Shown here: piece after piece, positions 1 to 7,672 of the stretch
Layout of the letters: each line of letters begins with the position of its first letter
Position numbering within the stretch: position 1 is the stretch's first letter
Assembly (NCBI RefSeq): GCF_002327185.1
Contig: NZ_CP018624.1
Coordinates: 1,798,001-1,862,000 of the forward strand
Reading direction: 5' to 3'
DNA from: Clostridium chauvoei
GTDB lineage: Bacteria > Bacillota > Clostridia > Clostridiales > Clostridiaceae
DNA length: 64,000 nucleotides
Program-made: the position numbers and the translations under genes
Notes under the pieces: model-generated
Told to the model about the DNA's origin: nothing
The model's input: only the letters and a program-made list of their open reading frames with translations
The model's database searches: none

Positions 1-487
1 TGAGTTATCCAAAATAACAGGCGTAAGTAAGGCTATGCTTGGTCAAATAGAGCGTGGTCAATCAAATCCTACAGTTTCTACTCTATGGAAGATTGCAAAT
101 GGTTTAAAAGTATCTTTTTCTTTGTTTATTGAAGAGAGTCAAAATGACCTTCAAATTATACATCAAAATGAAATAACTCCAATAATCGAAGATAATGAAA
201 AAATGAGTTTATACCCAATATTTCCTTTTGATGTTAATAAAGGCTTTGAAATTTTTACAATAGAACTAAACCCTGGCTGTAATCATATATCTCCACCTCA
301 CAATGATGGTGTAGAAGAATATATAATAGTTACTGAAGGTGAAGTTATTATTGATATAGATTCAGAATCCTTTGAACTTAAAAAAGGATCTTCAATTAGA
401 TTTAAAGCTAATAAAACTCATACATATAAAAATATAAAAGAAAATAAAGCAGTATTTCAAAATATAATAAACTATTCTAAAATATAA
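1..487 (+). CDS. XRE-family regulator with C-terminal cupin domain (5' end outside window)
   Basis: The reading frame is already open at base 2, so the gene starts left of the window. The first visible residues (ELSKITGVSKAMLGQIERG) are the second half of an XRE helix-turn-helix, followed by QSNPTVSTLWKIANGL. From about residue 85 of the visible part comes a small cupin barrel, with a histidine pair near PPHNDGVEEY and a final HTY strand. This architecture belongs to single-domain-sensor repressors that often control an adjacent metabolic or transport gene; here the partner is probably outside the window. It converges on the DUF2812 gene and shares a bidirectional terminator with it. The family is secure; the ligand is unknown. 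Confidence 0.88.
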   Translation, partial: ELSKITGVSKAMLGQIERGQSNPTVSTLWKIANGLKVSFSLFIEESQNDLQIIHQNEITPIIEDNEKMSLYPIFPFDVNKGFEIFTIELNPGCNHISPPHNDGVEEYIIVTEGEVIIDIDSESFELKKGSSIRFKANKTHTYKNIKENKAVFQNIINYSKI

Positions 488-514
488 CTTTTTATTTTAG
501 GGTTACTTAAAATA

Positions 515-556
515 AATAGCACCTAGTAAAATTAAAATTTCTTACTAAGTGCTATT
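515..556. terminator. Bidirectional terminator between XRE-cupin and DUF2812 genes
   Basis: Arms AATAGCACCTAGTAA (515-529) and TTACTAAGTGCTATT (542-556) form a 15-bp stem with one mismatch and a 12-base AT-rich loop. The minus-strand side is followed by a T-rich stretch. It lies between two converging genes, so it probably serves both. Confidence 0.7.
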
Positions 557-583
557 GCTATATCCTCTTTGTAAAGTAATATA

Positions 584-1891
584 TTATTCCTTAAATACCT
601 TTTCATAAAATTTATTTAATAATTCATCTTCACTTAAAATTTCATTCCAATCATTAATCTCAATAATTTTATTATCTGAAATCATTAAATAAGTATTTCT
701 ATTTTCTTGTTTATAAACTTGTATTTCTGATGGAAGATTTGTTTCCTTTTTTATATATTTTATATTAATTTCTTTTAACCACTTCATTTTCTTATTAATA
801 GCGTATTCTACAGTCCATTTATAATTACTTTCAAATAAATCATAACTTAAATCAATCTTTTCTCCTTTAACACTATAATATAATCTAGATGCTAAAACCC
901 CATTTTTTTCATCAATATATTTACCCTCATCATTTATACTCTTATCATTAAAATCATTTAAAACTATTGGATAATTTTCTTCTTCAATTTTACTATCCCT
1001 TGAATTAATTTTTGAAAAAACTTCACTAAAAATTAATGTGTTAAGCCCAATAAAAATAACTACTGTAAAAATAACATAAACTAATATGTTTAAAGTTTTT
1101 TTATCTTTACAATTGCTTCTACTTATAAAATTCATTATTATAGATAATAAACCTGTTGCTAATAAAGTTACTACTAACACTTTTAACATATACGCTTCTC
1201 CAATTATACCCATGTATATAATTAACGATAGCATTAATAGTATACTTATATTATTAAGAACTAATCTAATCTTCATTGCTTTAAAGCAGTTATAAGACAC
1301 AACTTCTCCTTTTTTTAAAGCACTTTTCCCCTTAACACCCCAAATAACAAAGTTAACTACTCCTATTATTCCATGTATTATAAATATAGATAAAATAAAT
1401 AATAAAAATATTTGCATATCATTTGCTAAGAAGTTTGCTTCATAACTTCCAAATGTGCTTATATATTGAGTAAATCCAACTGATAATATAATAATTAAAC
1501 TTGATAAAACATACTTTAAAGATGCTTTAAAAATACAATTAAACTTTTCCTCTTCATCAGTATGTATGGGATTATTGCTTAAGTCACTTTCACTACAATA
1601 AATTTGTATTTTTTCTCTTTCGCAAACAAATTCCCATCCTGCTGCTTTACAATATTCTCTGTATTCTAATGCACTCTCACTATTTTTCCCATCAAAAAAT
1701 GATATCTTATCCATTATATCTACTGAATATTTTATTTTCTTAGGCTCTATCCTCTTAAATTTCAATAGATATCCTCTCATATTTTTTAACTTCCATCCCT
1801 TTAAAGCCATTTCTTCTAAATAATTTTCTAAAGCTTTATATTCATAAGGTAATAGATTAAATAAAACCCATTTAGTATTTCCTATCGTCAT
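584..1891 (-). CDS. DUF2812 membrane protein
   Basis: About 435 residues. The N-terminal 110 or so residues (KWVLFNLLPYEYKALENYLE, then GWKLKNMRGYLLKF and a late GWEFVCER) match the DUF2812 pattern. After that come about four hydrophobic segments (roughly residues 125-150, 160-185, 215-240 and 265-290) and a soluble C-terminal region of about 140 residues. An upstream ATG at 1897 abuts the GGGGGAG ribosome site, whereas the ATG at 1891 sits six bases from it and is the better start. The gene overlaps the end of the PadR gene by about 20 bp. PadR/DUF2812 pairs are common in Firmicutes, where the membrane protein is assumed to be the regulated target; its activity is unknown. Confidence 0.82.
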   Translation of the reverse strand: MTIGNTKWVLFNLLPYEYKALENYLEEMALKGWKLKNMRGYLLKFKRIEPKKIKYSVDIMDKISFFDGKNSESALEYREYCKAAGWEFVCEREKIQIYCSESDLSNNPIHTDEEEKFNCIFKASLKYVLSSLIIILSVGFTQYISTFGSYEANFLANDMQIFLLFILSIFIIHGIIGVVNFVIWGVKGKSALKKGEVVSYNCFKAMKIRLVLNNISILLMLSLIIYMGIIGEAYMLKVLVVTLLATGLLSIIMNFISRSNCKDKKTLNILVYVIFTVVIFIGLNTLIFSEVFSKINSRDSKIEEENYPIVLNDFNDKSINDEGKYIDEKNGVLASRLYYSVKGEKIDLSYDLFESNYKWTVEYAINKKMKWLKEINIKYIKKETNLPSEIQVYKQENRNTYLMISDNKIIEINDWNEILSEDELLNKFYEKVFKE

Positions 1892-2207
1892 AAACATCTC
1901 CCCCTAAAAGCATTTTTCCGTCATCAACTAAAATTAGTAATCTTTTATACTCTTCCCGTAATATCTCTAATCCCTTTTCCGTAATAATATAACTTCTCTT
2001 TCTTCCTATCACCTCTGTTTCTCTTATCATATTTTCTTTTTCAAATTTCCCCAACAATGCGTATAAAGTCCCTGGTCCAACCTTCACACGTCCCTTAGAT
2101 ATACTATCTACATCAGCCATAATATCTACGCCACATCTTTCGTTAATCAATGACATTAATATATAATACATAGGCTCTGTTAAATTCTGAAATTGCTCTC
2201 TTGCCAT
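1872..2207 (-). CDS. PadR-family transcriptional repressor
   Basis: From the ATG at 2207 the protein has 111 residues, typical of the short PadR class. The winged helix is visible as LTEPMYYILMSLINERCGVD, then GRVKVGPGTLYALLGKFEKE, then the wing IGRKRSYIITEKG. I chose 2207 because GGAGGTGA lies about ten bases upstream, and because the longer frame to 2282 would translate straight through the promoter. Two palindromes over its own promoter imply autoregulation. The downstream overlapping DUF2812 gene is almost certainly co-transcribed. The inducer cannot be read from sequence. Confidence 0.92.
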   Translation of the reverse strand: MAREQFQNLTEPMYYILMSLINERCGVDIMADVDSISKGRVKVGPGTLYALLGKFEKENMIRETEVIGRKRSYIITEKGLEILREEYKRLLILVDDGKMLLGGDVYDDRKY

Positions 2208-2225
2208 TTCTATTGATTCACCTCC

Positions 2226-2282
2226 AATATCGACCATCGATATTCTTGTTTTTATTCTAATATTGAGTATCGATATTGTCAA
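2226..2282 (-). promoter_or_regulatory. padR promoter with two operator palindromes
   Basis: On the minus strand a -35 TTGACA (2282-2277) and a -10 TAGAAT (2259-2254) are separated by exactly 17 bases. Two 19-base palindromes are present: AATATTGAGTATCGATATT at 2259-2277, filling the spacer, and AATATCGACCATCGATATT at 2226-2244, just downstream of the -10. Their centres are 33 bp apart, about three helical turns, so two PadR dimers could sit on the same face. The second copy is perfectly symmetric around CCA; the first has one mismatch. Confidence 0.8.
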
Positions 2283-2448
2283 TATAATTTTATAAATAAT
2301 ATCTATACATTGAAAAATAAAGAAAAAAGAACTTCTTTGCTTTTAATCACTATTACATCTACTTTGTCATAATATACATTATATAAATAAACCTTTTAAA
2401 AATAGATTACTACTCACTTTTAAATATAATTTAGGGAGAGTGCATTAA

Positions 2449-2697
2449 ATGACTATAGATAAAAATACAAACTCTGATGTTTGTATAGATTTGATAAAAA
2501 CTGAAATTAAAGAATCAAATATTACTTTCAATTCAATATCTGTATCAGTCATACCTAGAAATGCAGAATGGTATGATATGGAAGGATTCGTTATGCGAAA
2601 GTATGGTCCTTTTTCTTTTAACTTTAAAGATAAATTCTTAATAGTTGCTATTCGTGGTGATTGTCAAGCTTCTATAATTGCTGCTGATGGGTATTAG
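2449..2697 (+). CDS. Small hypothetical protein (82 aa)
   Basis: An 82-residue frame preceded by GGGAGAG eight bases before ATG, and followed by a terminator. It has no signal peptide or membrane segment. The sequence has a mixed, globular composition, with IPRNAEWYDMEGFVMRKYGP as its most distinctive stretch. I do not recognise a family. The good ribosome site, its own terminator and the lack of a longer overlapping frame support a real gene. Confidence 0.6.
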   Translation: MTIDKNTNSDVCIDLIKTEIKESNITFNSISVSVIPRNAEWYDMEGFVMRKYGPFSFNFKDKFLIVAIRGDCQASIIAADGY

Positions 2698-2708
2698 ATT
2701 AAAATATA

Positions 2709-2745
2709 AACACCTAGTAAAAATTATTTAATTTTATTAGGTGTT
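2709..2745. terminator. Bidirectional terminator
   Basis: AACACCTAGTAAAA pairs with TTTTATTAGGTGTT around a short AT loop, with T-rich flanks on both sides. It separates the 82-aa gene from the converging ASCH gene. The 5' arm resembles that of the 515-556 terminator (shared CACCTAGTAAAA). Confidence 0.75.
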
Positions 2746-2747
2746 GT

Positions 2748-3221
2748 TTATTTATATACTATTTCAAATTCCTCACAAACAACTAACATATCCTCTGAAA
2801 AATGCATATCTAATTCTTTTAATAACCTATTGAAAAAGTTAATATGACCTTCTCTCCAATATTCTAGTGACTTATCCCCTTCCCCTTCTTTATATGCAAA
2901 TTCTGCATTTACTTCTAAGAAAGGTAACACACTTACTTTATTAGTTTTTATTACACATTTTGCATTTCCATCAAAATCTGTTACTATTCCTAAGTCATTC
3001 GCCTTCGGTAAATTTTCATTTTCAATTTCATATAAACAATAAAGTGATGTAGTAGCAGTTTTTTCACCCCTTAAAACAATATCAACCAATTCATCTGCTA
3101 ATTCTTTATTGTCACCAAAACTCCATGAATTATATTTTAACTTAGTAGTACTTTCATTTTCTCCAATTAAATTTAAATAGTTACTCCATACTATTTCTAT
3201 ACTATTTCTCCTACTATTCAT
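2748..3221 (-). CDS. ASCH-domain protein
   Basis: 157 residues. The pattern SWSFGDNKELADELVDIVL, then GEKTATTSLY, then KANDLGIVTDFDGNAKCVIKT and a late EYWREGH is the ASCH fold, a PUA-like beta barrel thought to bind RNA or modified nucleotides. Length matches the stand-alone ASCH proteins of Firmicutes. The ATG at 3221 has GGAGGG seven bases upstream. Some family members hydrolyse N4-acetylcytidine, but those are shorter, so no enzymatic claim is made. Confidence 0.82.
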   Translation of the reverse strand: MNSRRNSIEIVWSNYLNLIGENESTTKLKYNSWSFGDNKELADELVDIVLRGEKTATTSLYCLYEIENENLPKANDLGIVTDFDGNAKCVIKTNKVSVLPFLEVNAEFAYKEGEGDKSLEYWREGHINFFNRLLKELDMHFSEDMLVVCEEFEIVYK

Positions 3222-3240
3222 AAATTTCCCTCCAACGAAT

Positions 3241-3324
3241 CTATTCTAGAAACATAATCATAATTACATATGTTGCATTCAGGGCTATTAAAATAGCTCC
3301 TATAATATTTTTTACTTTATTCAT
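3241..3324 (-). CDS. Possible 27-aa hydrophobic peptide
   Basis: A short frame encoding a lysine-rich start (MNKVKN) followed by about 18 hydrophobic residues, ending just before the ribosome site of the ASCH gene. It could be a one-pass membrane micropeptide. The only possible ribosome site, AGGGG, touches the ATG, which weakens the case. Confidence 0.25.
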   Translation of the reverse strand: MNKVKNIIGAILIALNATYVIMIMFLE

Positions 3325-3438
3325 CCCCTATATATATTTAAACTCTCTCATATTCTACCTTAAACCCCAAAATATTACTATATTTTAAAATATTATTTAC
3401 TTATAACTCTGGTATTAACCTATCAAATCTTATCATTT

Positions 3439-4302
3439 TCAAATATTTTTGAACCAATCTTCATTAATTATTACTTTTTCAACAACCTTCACTTCTACAC
3501 CTAATCCTAATTCCTTCAAGTGTTTAGCTAAATCATTTCCATCTATCAGATCAATCGGTGTAGCTCCATCTCTAGTAGCTTCTTTTACTGCTTCTCTTGA
3601 GAATACACCTGTTGTAATTATAAGTCCTTTATCAGCTCTCCCCATCATCGCTCCCCTAAAATCTCTTACAACTGATGAGCTTACTGTTCCTTCATATCTT
3701 TTGGCTTGAAATGCAACATGGAATGATAATACTCCACCTAACTTTAATATTCCTTTACCATCAATTCCTCCATCATGACTTTTTCCTGTTACTTCTACAT
3801 TACTAAAACCTAGCTCTCTTAATAATCTTTGACATAAATTTTCAAACTTATCTGGAGAAATTTTTTTTACAACTTCAATAATTCTATTATGCCAGTTATA
3901 GTCATCAATACTATGTTCTTCATCATCATAAAACTCATTTATCTCACATTCATTCACCTTGTTTTCTTCAACTATACTATCATCTTGAATTTTTTCTTTA
4001 GCTTTAAATTTAACTTCATCTTTATCTACATTATTAACTTTATTACCTTCATCTGTTAATGACCATACTGACCTTGCACTATTAATAATATAACCTGCAT
4101 TCTTTAAGTAATTTTTAGCCCATCCAGTCCTATAATCTAACTTTGTTGTACTATTTCTATGTATATCATCAATTTCTTCTTCACTTAAATTTAATATTTC
4201 AATTAATTTTTCCCTAATCTCTACATTAGTAGCTGAGCCTCCTAATTGCTTAATTACTTTAAAACAAGGCTCTATTAATTCATCATACTTGTACTTAAAC
4301 AT
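3439..4302 (-). CDS. mrr: Mrr-type restriction endonuclease (type IV)
   Basis: 287 residues. Residues 1-85 form an Mrr N-terminal winged helix (YRTGWAKNYLKNAGYI, then SVWSLTDEG). An acidic linker follows, and then from about residue 140 a PD-(D/E)XK domain: FENLCQRLLRELGF, GGIDGKG and FQAKRY, which supply the catalytic D and the Q-x-K pair. Length equals that of E. coli Mrr, which cleaves methylated foreign DNA. GAGGAT precedes the ATG. No methyltransferase or specificity gene is adjacent, consistent with a solitary modification-dependent enzyme. The catalytic residues look intact. Confidence 0.9.
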   Translation of the reverse strand: MFKYKYDELIEPCFKVIKQLGGSATNVEIREKLIEILNLSEEEIDDIHRNSTTKLDYRTGWAKNYLKNAGYIINSARSVWSLTDEGNKVNNVDKDEVKFKAKEKIQDDSIVEENKVNECEINEFYDDEEHSIDDYNWHNRIIEVVKKISPDKFENLCQRLLRELGFSNVEVTGKSHDGGIDGKGILKLGGVLSFHVAFQAKRYEGTVSSSVVRDFRGAMMGRADKGLIITTGVFSREAVKEATRDGATPIDLIDGNDLAKHLKELGLGVEVKVVEKVIINEDWFKNI

Positions 4303-4355
4303 TTATTTATCCTCTTGTATTAATTATTTCTCTACTACCATTTTAACATCTAAAT

Positions 4356-4392
4356 AAAATAAAGGAATAGATTTTCTCTACTCCTTTATTTT
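4356..4392 (-). terminator. Intrinsic terminator upstream of mrr
   Basis: AAAATAAAGGA (4356-4366) pairs with TCCTTTATTTT (4382-4392), with additional pairing inside. It lies between the lipoprotein gene and mrr, both on the minus strand, so it would end the lipoprotein transcript. Confidence 0.6.
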
Positions 4393-4414
4393 CAGATTCA
4401 TCATTATATTTTAT

Positions 4415-4517
4415 TTATATACAATAAAATCTTTTATACTTCTTAGTTGTCCATTCGTACAATGGATATTTTGAAGTACCATCCTTATTAATTTTTGAAC
4501 AATGTACTTTTTTCTTT
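4415..4517 (-). pseudogene. Possible zinc-ribbon transposase fragment
   Basis: A stop-to-stop frame of about 34 codons without a start encodes a cysteine, then LYEWTTKKYKRFYC. That resembles the second half of the zinc ribbon found at the N-terminus of several transposase families. It lies directly downstream of the lipoprotein gene. The evidence is short, so this is tentative. Confidence 0.25.
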
Positions 4518-4530
4518 ATCTATTAAAACT

Positions 4531-5181
4531 TCAATTAAGTCTTTTATAGTATTCTTCTTCAGTTAAACCTTGTTCATAGGTAAATTTATTACTGTAATCT
4601 TTTCCGTTTATAGTTAAGATAATTTCATAATTAATTGTACTAGCTTCAAATTTAGGAACTTTAGCTATATAGTGAATTATTCTTTTTTCTTGTGGGTTTA
4701 CTGAAGTAGCTTCATCAAAATTAGAGCCATCGATATTCTCTATAAGAGAAAAACAAGAATATTCTTTATCTTTAATTTTTATTTTTGCGGTTATTGTATC
4801 CTTTGACATTTTAGCTTCATTACTCGTATTAAATATATTGAGAACTACATCAATATAATTAATATCATTATTTGCTGAATCATTAAATAATGGGTTTTGA
4901 GTAATAATTGAAGGATTTATTTCTGGGGATACAACATATTCACAAAGTCCAGGGACTTTATTAGCTCCTCCCGCCATAATAAACTGCTCAGGAACGTCAG
5001 TGGCTTTATTTGTGTTACTATTATTTTTTACATCTGATGAAGTATCCTTATCAGTGTTATTAATTTCTTGTTCTATAGAGTTTTGACCTTGATTATCAGA
5101 CTTAGATACAGTATCTTTTTGTCCACATGAGACAAGGGACAAAGATAATAATATTAATAATAAAGTTATTTTTTTATTCAT
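4531..5181 (-). CDS. Predicted lipoprotein of unknown function
   Basis: 216 residues. A type II signal peptide (MNKKITLLLILLSLSLVSC) has its lipidated cysteine at position 19. A low-complexity Ser/Asn/Asp linker follows to about residue 65, and then a globular domain with beta-rich pattern from about residue 70. The domain may be immunoglobulin-like but I recognise no family. AGGAG is present about 13 bases upstream of the ATG. It stands alone between terminators. Its location is probably the outer face of the cytoplasmic membrane. Confidence 0.75.
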   Translation of the reverse strand: MNKKITLLLILLSLSLVSCGQKDTVSKSDNQGQNSIEQEINNTDKDTSSDVKNNSNTNKATDVPEQFIMAGGANKVPGLCEYVVSPEINPSIITQNPLFNDSANNDINYIDVVLNIFNTSNEAKMSKDTITAKIKIKDKEYSCFSLIENIDGSNFDEATSVNPQEKRIIHYIAKVPKFEASTINYEIILTINGKDYSNKFTYEQGLTEEEYYKRLN

Positions 5182-5330
5182 TCTATATACTACATCTCCT
5201 TTTTAAATATATAAGTGTAGGTAAAAAGGTCCTTATATATGATCATGTATAATTTTAACATATTTTTGTATCTATTCCAAAACTCCCAATGAGATTTATA
5301 AAAAATAACCTAAATAATCATGTTTAAGAT

Positions 5331-5380
5331 ATTTCTATTAACTGTCAAATTAGGTTGTCTTTAAGTTATCTTTAATGTCC
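5331..5380. repeat. 50-bp repeat, copy 1 (partner at 12323-12372)
   Basis: This segment matches 12323-12372 at about 45 of 50 positions. The second copy begins at the first base after the right end of the IS1182-type element and runs into the last codons of the ABC-F gene. Read on the minus strand, copy 1 also encodes the same six final residues (WTLKIT plus stop) when the base after 5380 is included, but nothing upstream of it resembles ABC-F. Confidence 0.7.
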
Positions 5381-5494
5381 AATACTAATATCTTTAGGAA
5401 GTAAAAGGCTAAGTAAAATTAAAACTAAGAGATAATATTTTAAAAGCTTTCAACTATGAGTGGTATAGAACAATAAAAATGACTTTAGAGAGAA

Positions 5495-5599
5495 GTGATT
5501 AGTAAATATATTAATCATCGTTATCAATAAAATTTAAAAAACTGACTCCTGTTGAATACAGAAATCAGCTTATTTATACATAACTATTTTTTAGTGTCC
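5495..5599 (+). pseudogene. C-terminal remnant of an IS3-family (OrfB) transposase
   Basis: In one frame VISKYINHRYQ is followed by a stop where the family has tryptophan, then NLK. In the next frame, one base away, KLTPVEYRNQLIYT ends in a stop. Intact IS3-family OrfB proteins end with a YxYQWNLKKMTPVEYR-type sequence, so this is a decayed 3' end with one nonsense change and one base lost in an A run. The following TTTTTTAGTGTCC may be the old right end. Apart from this and the repeat at 5331-5380, I see nothing in the gap 5182-5640. Confidence 0.7.
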
Positions 5600-5640
5600 T
5601 TGAGATAATTGCTACTTTAAAAGGTTAGTACTCTTTTAAA

Positions 5641-6903
5641 TTATGACCCTACCTTCTCAGTAAAACCTAATAAATCCATCTGTAGCATAAAAATATCATT
5701 TGCAGTAAGATTGTTTAGACTGCCTGACATAAACTGAGATTCACCAGCAGAATTAACACTATCTTTTCTAACATCTCCACCAGCAATAATTGTTGGAACT
5801 CCATCACCAGTATGGTCTCTTACCTCACAAGGGGTAGAGTGATCAGCTGTAACTGCTATATAACATTTATTAAGGTCAATTTTCTTTAGAATATATCCAA
5901 TTATGCTGTCCACTTTTTCAATCATATCTTTCTTTGCAATTGGAAGATTATCATGCCCTGCTAAATCTGTAGCTTTAATATGCATTACAACCCAATTGTA
6001 GCTCTTCTCATTGATAAGATTAATGGCCATATCAGCTTTACCTATTAGATTGGTGTCAAAACTTCCAGTAAAACTTTCATTAGAGAAATAGTCAATACCT
6101 ACAAGTTGAGCTATCCCCCCAACAGTTATATCACCTGCTACACATGCAGCTTTTATATTATAAAGCTCCTTTATAGATGGCATATATTTCTTTTGACCTG
6201 CACCTCTAGTTATTACAGCGTTAGCTACATATAATTCTTTTGAAAGACGTTGCTTATTTATAGGATGTTCCTTCAAAATTTCATAAGAACGCATTGTGAA
6301 TTCCCATAAGTTTTTTGCTGTTTTAGCAGCACTGCTTGTATCATCTAACGGACTTGGAATAACAAGCTTCTCCCCTTCTACTGCTGTACCTGGATCAGTA
6401 CAGGATATTTTATCACTTAAATTATTCCCCCTTAATACAATTGCAACTCTATGTTCCGTAAGCTCTTTAACAATTACTTGTGTACCATCAGATAATATTA
6501 AACCATTAATGGCAGCTGCTAATTCTTTTGTGCCTTCACGAATTCTACCAGCACGTCTATCAATAACGGTATAATTCTCATCAATAGTTCCAAAATTACC
6601 TCTGAAGGCAACATCTCCTGGCATCAATTCTATTCCCGCACTATAAGCTTCAATAGGTCCTCTTCCAGAGTATACTTTATTGCTGTCGCACCCAAATATA
6701 TGAAGATGACCAACATCAGTACCTACTCTTAACCCTGGGGCTATTGGATAAACATTCCCACACATTCCCTGTGAAGCAAGAAAATCTAGGTTTGGAGTTT
6801 TGGCTATCTCAAGTGGCGTCATTCCATTTAACTCCAGATTAGGACGGTCTCCTAATCCATCTAATATCATAAGTAATCCTTGTTTCTTTCTCAACTGATT
6901 CAT
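5641..6903 (-). CDS. Archaeal-type phosphoglycerate mutase-like alkaline-phosphatase-superfamily enzyme
   Basis: 420 residues. The family is that of cofactor-independent, archaeal-type phosphoglycerate mutases (ApgM). Metal ligands are all visible: Asp15 in MILDGLGD, Asp313 and His317 in ATDLAGHDN, Asp354-His355 in TADHSTP and His364 in RDHTGDG. The nucleophile position is Thr62 in VGTDVGHLHIFG; the archaeal enzymes I can recall have serine here. The gene is the third of an operon behind an SLC13/DASS transporter and a one-TM protein, with a 3-bp gap to the latter. That context suggests catabolism of an imported anion rather than housekeeping glycolysis, but the substrate is unknown. Glycolytic mutase activity cannot be excluded. 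Confidence 0.8.
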   Translation of the reverse strand: MNQLRKKQGLLMILDGLGDRPNLELNGMTPLEIAKTPNLDFLASQGMCGNVYPIAPGLRVGTDVGHLHIFGCDSNKVYSGRGPIEAYSAGIELMPGDVAFRGNFGTIDENYTVIDRRAGRIREGTKELAAAINGLILSDGTQVIVKELTEHRVAIVLRGNNLSDKISCTDPGTAVEGEKLVIPSPLDDTSSAAKTAKNLWEFTMRSYEILKEHPINKQRLSKELYVANAVITRGAGQKKYMPSIKELYNIKAACVAGDITVGGIAQLVGIDYFSNESFTGSFDTNLIGKADMAINLINEKSYNWVVMHIKATDLAGHDNLPIAKKDMIEKVDSIIGYILKKIDLNKCYIAVTADHSTPCEVRDHTGDGVPTIIAGGDVRKDSVNSAGESQFMSGSLNNLTANDIFMLQMDLLGFTEKVGS

Positions 6904-6906
6904 CTC

Positions 6907-7659
6907 CTATTTTACAGTATTAGCCTTGTTTTCTTTAGTTAATTCTTTAGCTTGTTTTAGCATTTCTTTATTTTTATACATGAAGAATGCAGAAATTAAA
7001 ACAACGGCCCCCCAAAGTATGAAAGTAAAAGACTTTCCTGTCTTATATATATTAATTGAAAACTTACTCTCTTTTCCCGCAGATAATTTTCCAAATTCGA
7101 AGGCTCCGTACTTACTACCATCTTTTGAAAACATACTATATGGTTTCTCTGGATTGTAGCCTACTATATTATAAAGTTCATAATCTTCAGGAATAGCCAT
7201 TTCTAAAGCATATTTTTTTATTTCAATAGGTGCATTATTTGTCATCTTATAAGTAACCATTTTAACATTGCCTGGAAATGTATCTTTTTGCTTTGATGCA
7301 TTAATTTCAAAAGTATTCTTTTGAATTTGAGAAATAACTAGCTCAACTTTATCTTCCTTTTCTTCAAATTTTGCAATATAGTATTCAAGACTTCCGGTTT
7401 TTTCTTTTTTCAATGCTTCTATTAATTTACCAGTTTTTACATCAATCTTTTTAATATCAGCATTTTTATAACAAGGCATTCTTAAAACACCTTCACTATC
7501 TGTAGTACCCTGGATAGTTGTAGTAATAATACCATTCTGTCCATTAGGTACAACAACATCCTTCACATACTCTAATTCTGCTACACTGCTTGCAAAAGCT
7601 ACAGTTGAAAATGAAAAACACATCATAAAAATAGATAATATCGTTAATAATTTTTTCAT
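6907..7659 (-). CDS. Secreted protein with C-terminal membrane anchor, unknown function
   Basis: 250 residues. A signal peptide (MKKLLTILSIFMMCFSFSTVAFA) is followed by an extracytoplasmic domain of about 185 residues rich in beta-strand pattern, then one transmembrane helix near 210-230 (FILWGAVVLISAFFMYKN) and a charged cytoplasmic tail. GGAGGC lies seven bases before the ATG. It sits 13 bp after the transporter gene and 3 bp before the phosphomutase-like gene, so it is co-expressed. Its position suggests an accessory subunit or substrate-capture protein for the transporter. I recognise no family. Confidence 0.75.
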   Translation of the reverse strand: MKKLLTILSIFMMCFSFSTVAFASSVAELEYVKDVVVPNGQNGIITTTIQGTTDSEGVLRMPCYKNADIKKIDVKTGKLIEALKKEKTGSLEYYIAKFEEKEDKVELVISQIQKNTFEINASKQKDTFPGNVKMVTYKMTNNAPIEIKKYALEMAIPEDYELYNIVGYNPEKPYSMFSKDGSKYGAFEFGKLSAGKESKFSINIYKTGKSFTFILWGAVVLISAFFMYKNKEMLKQAKELTKENKANTVK

Positions 7660-7672
7660 ACAATTTGCCTCC

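Noticed and set aside
1086-1295. Plus-strand frame of 69 codons inside the DUF2812 gene
   Set aside because: It is the antisense shadow of a membrane segment; it has no ribosome site and a composition mirroring the real gene.
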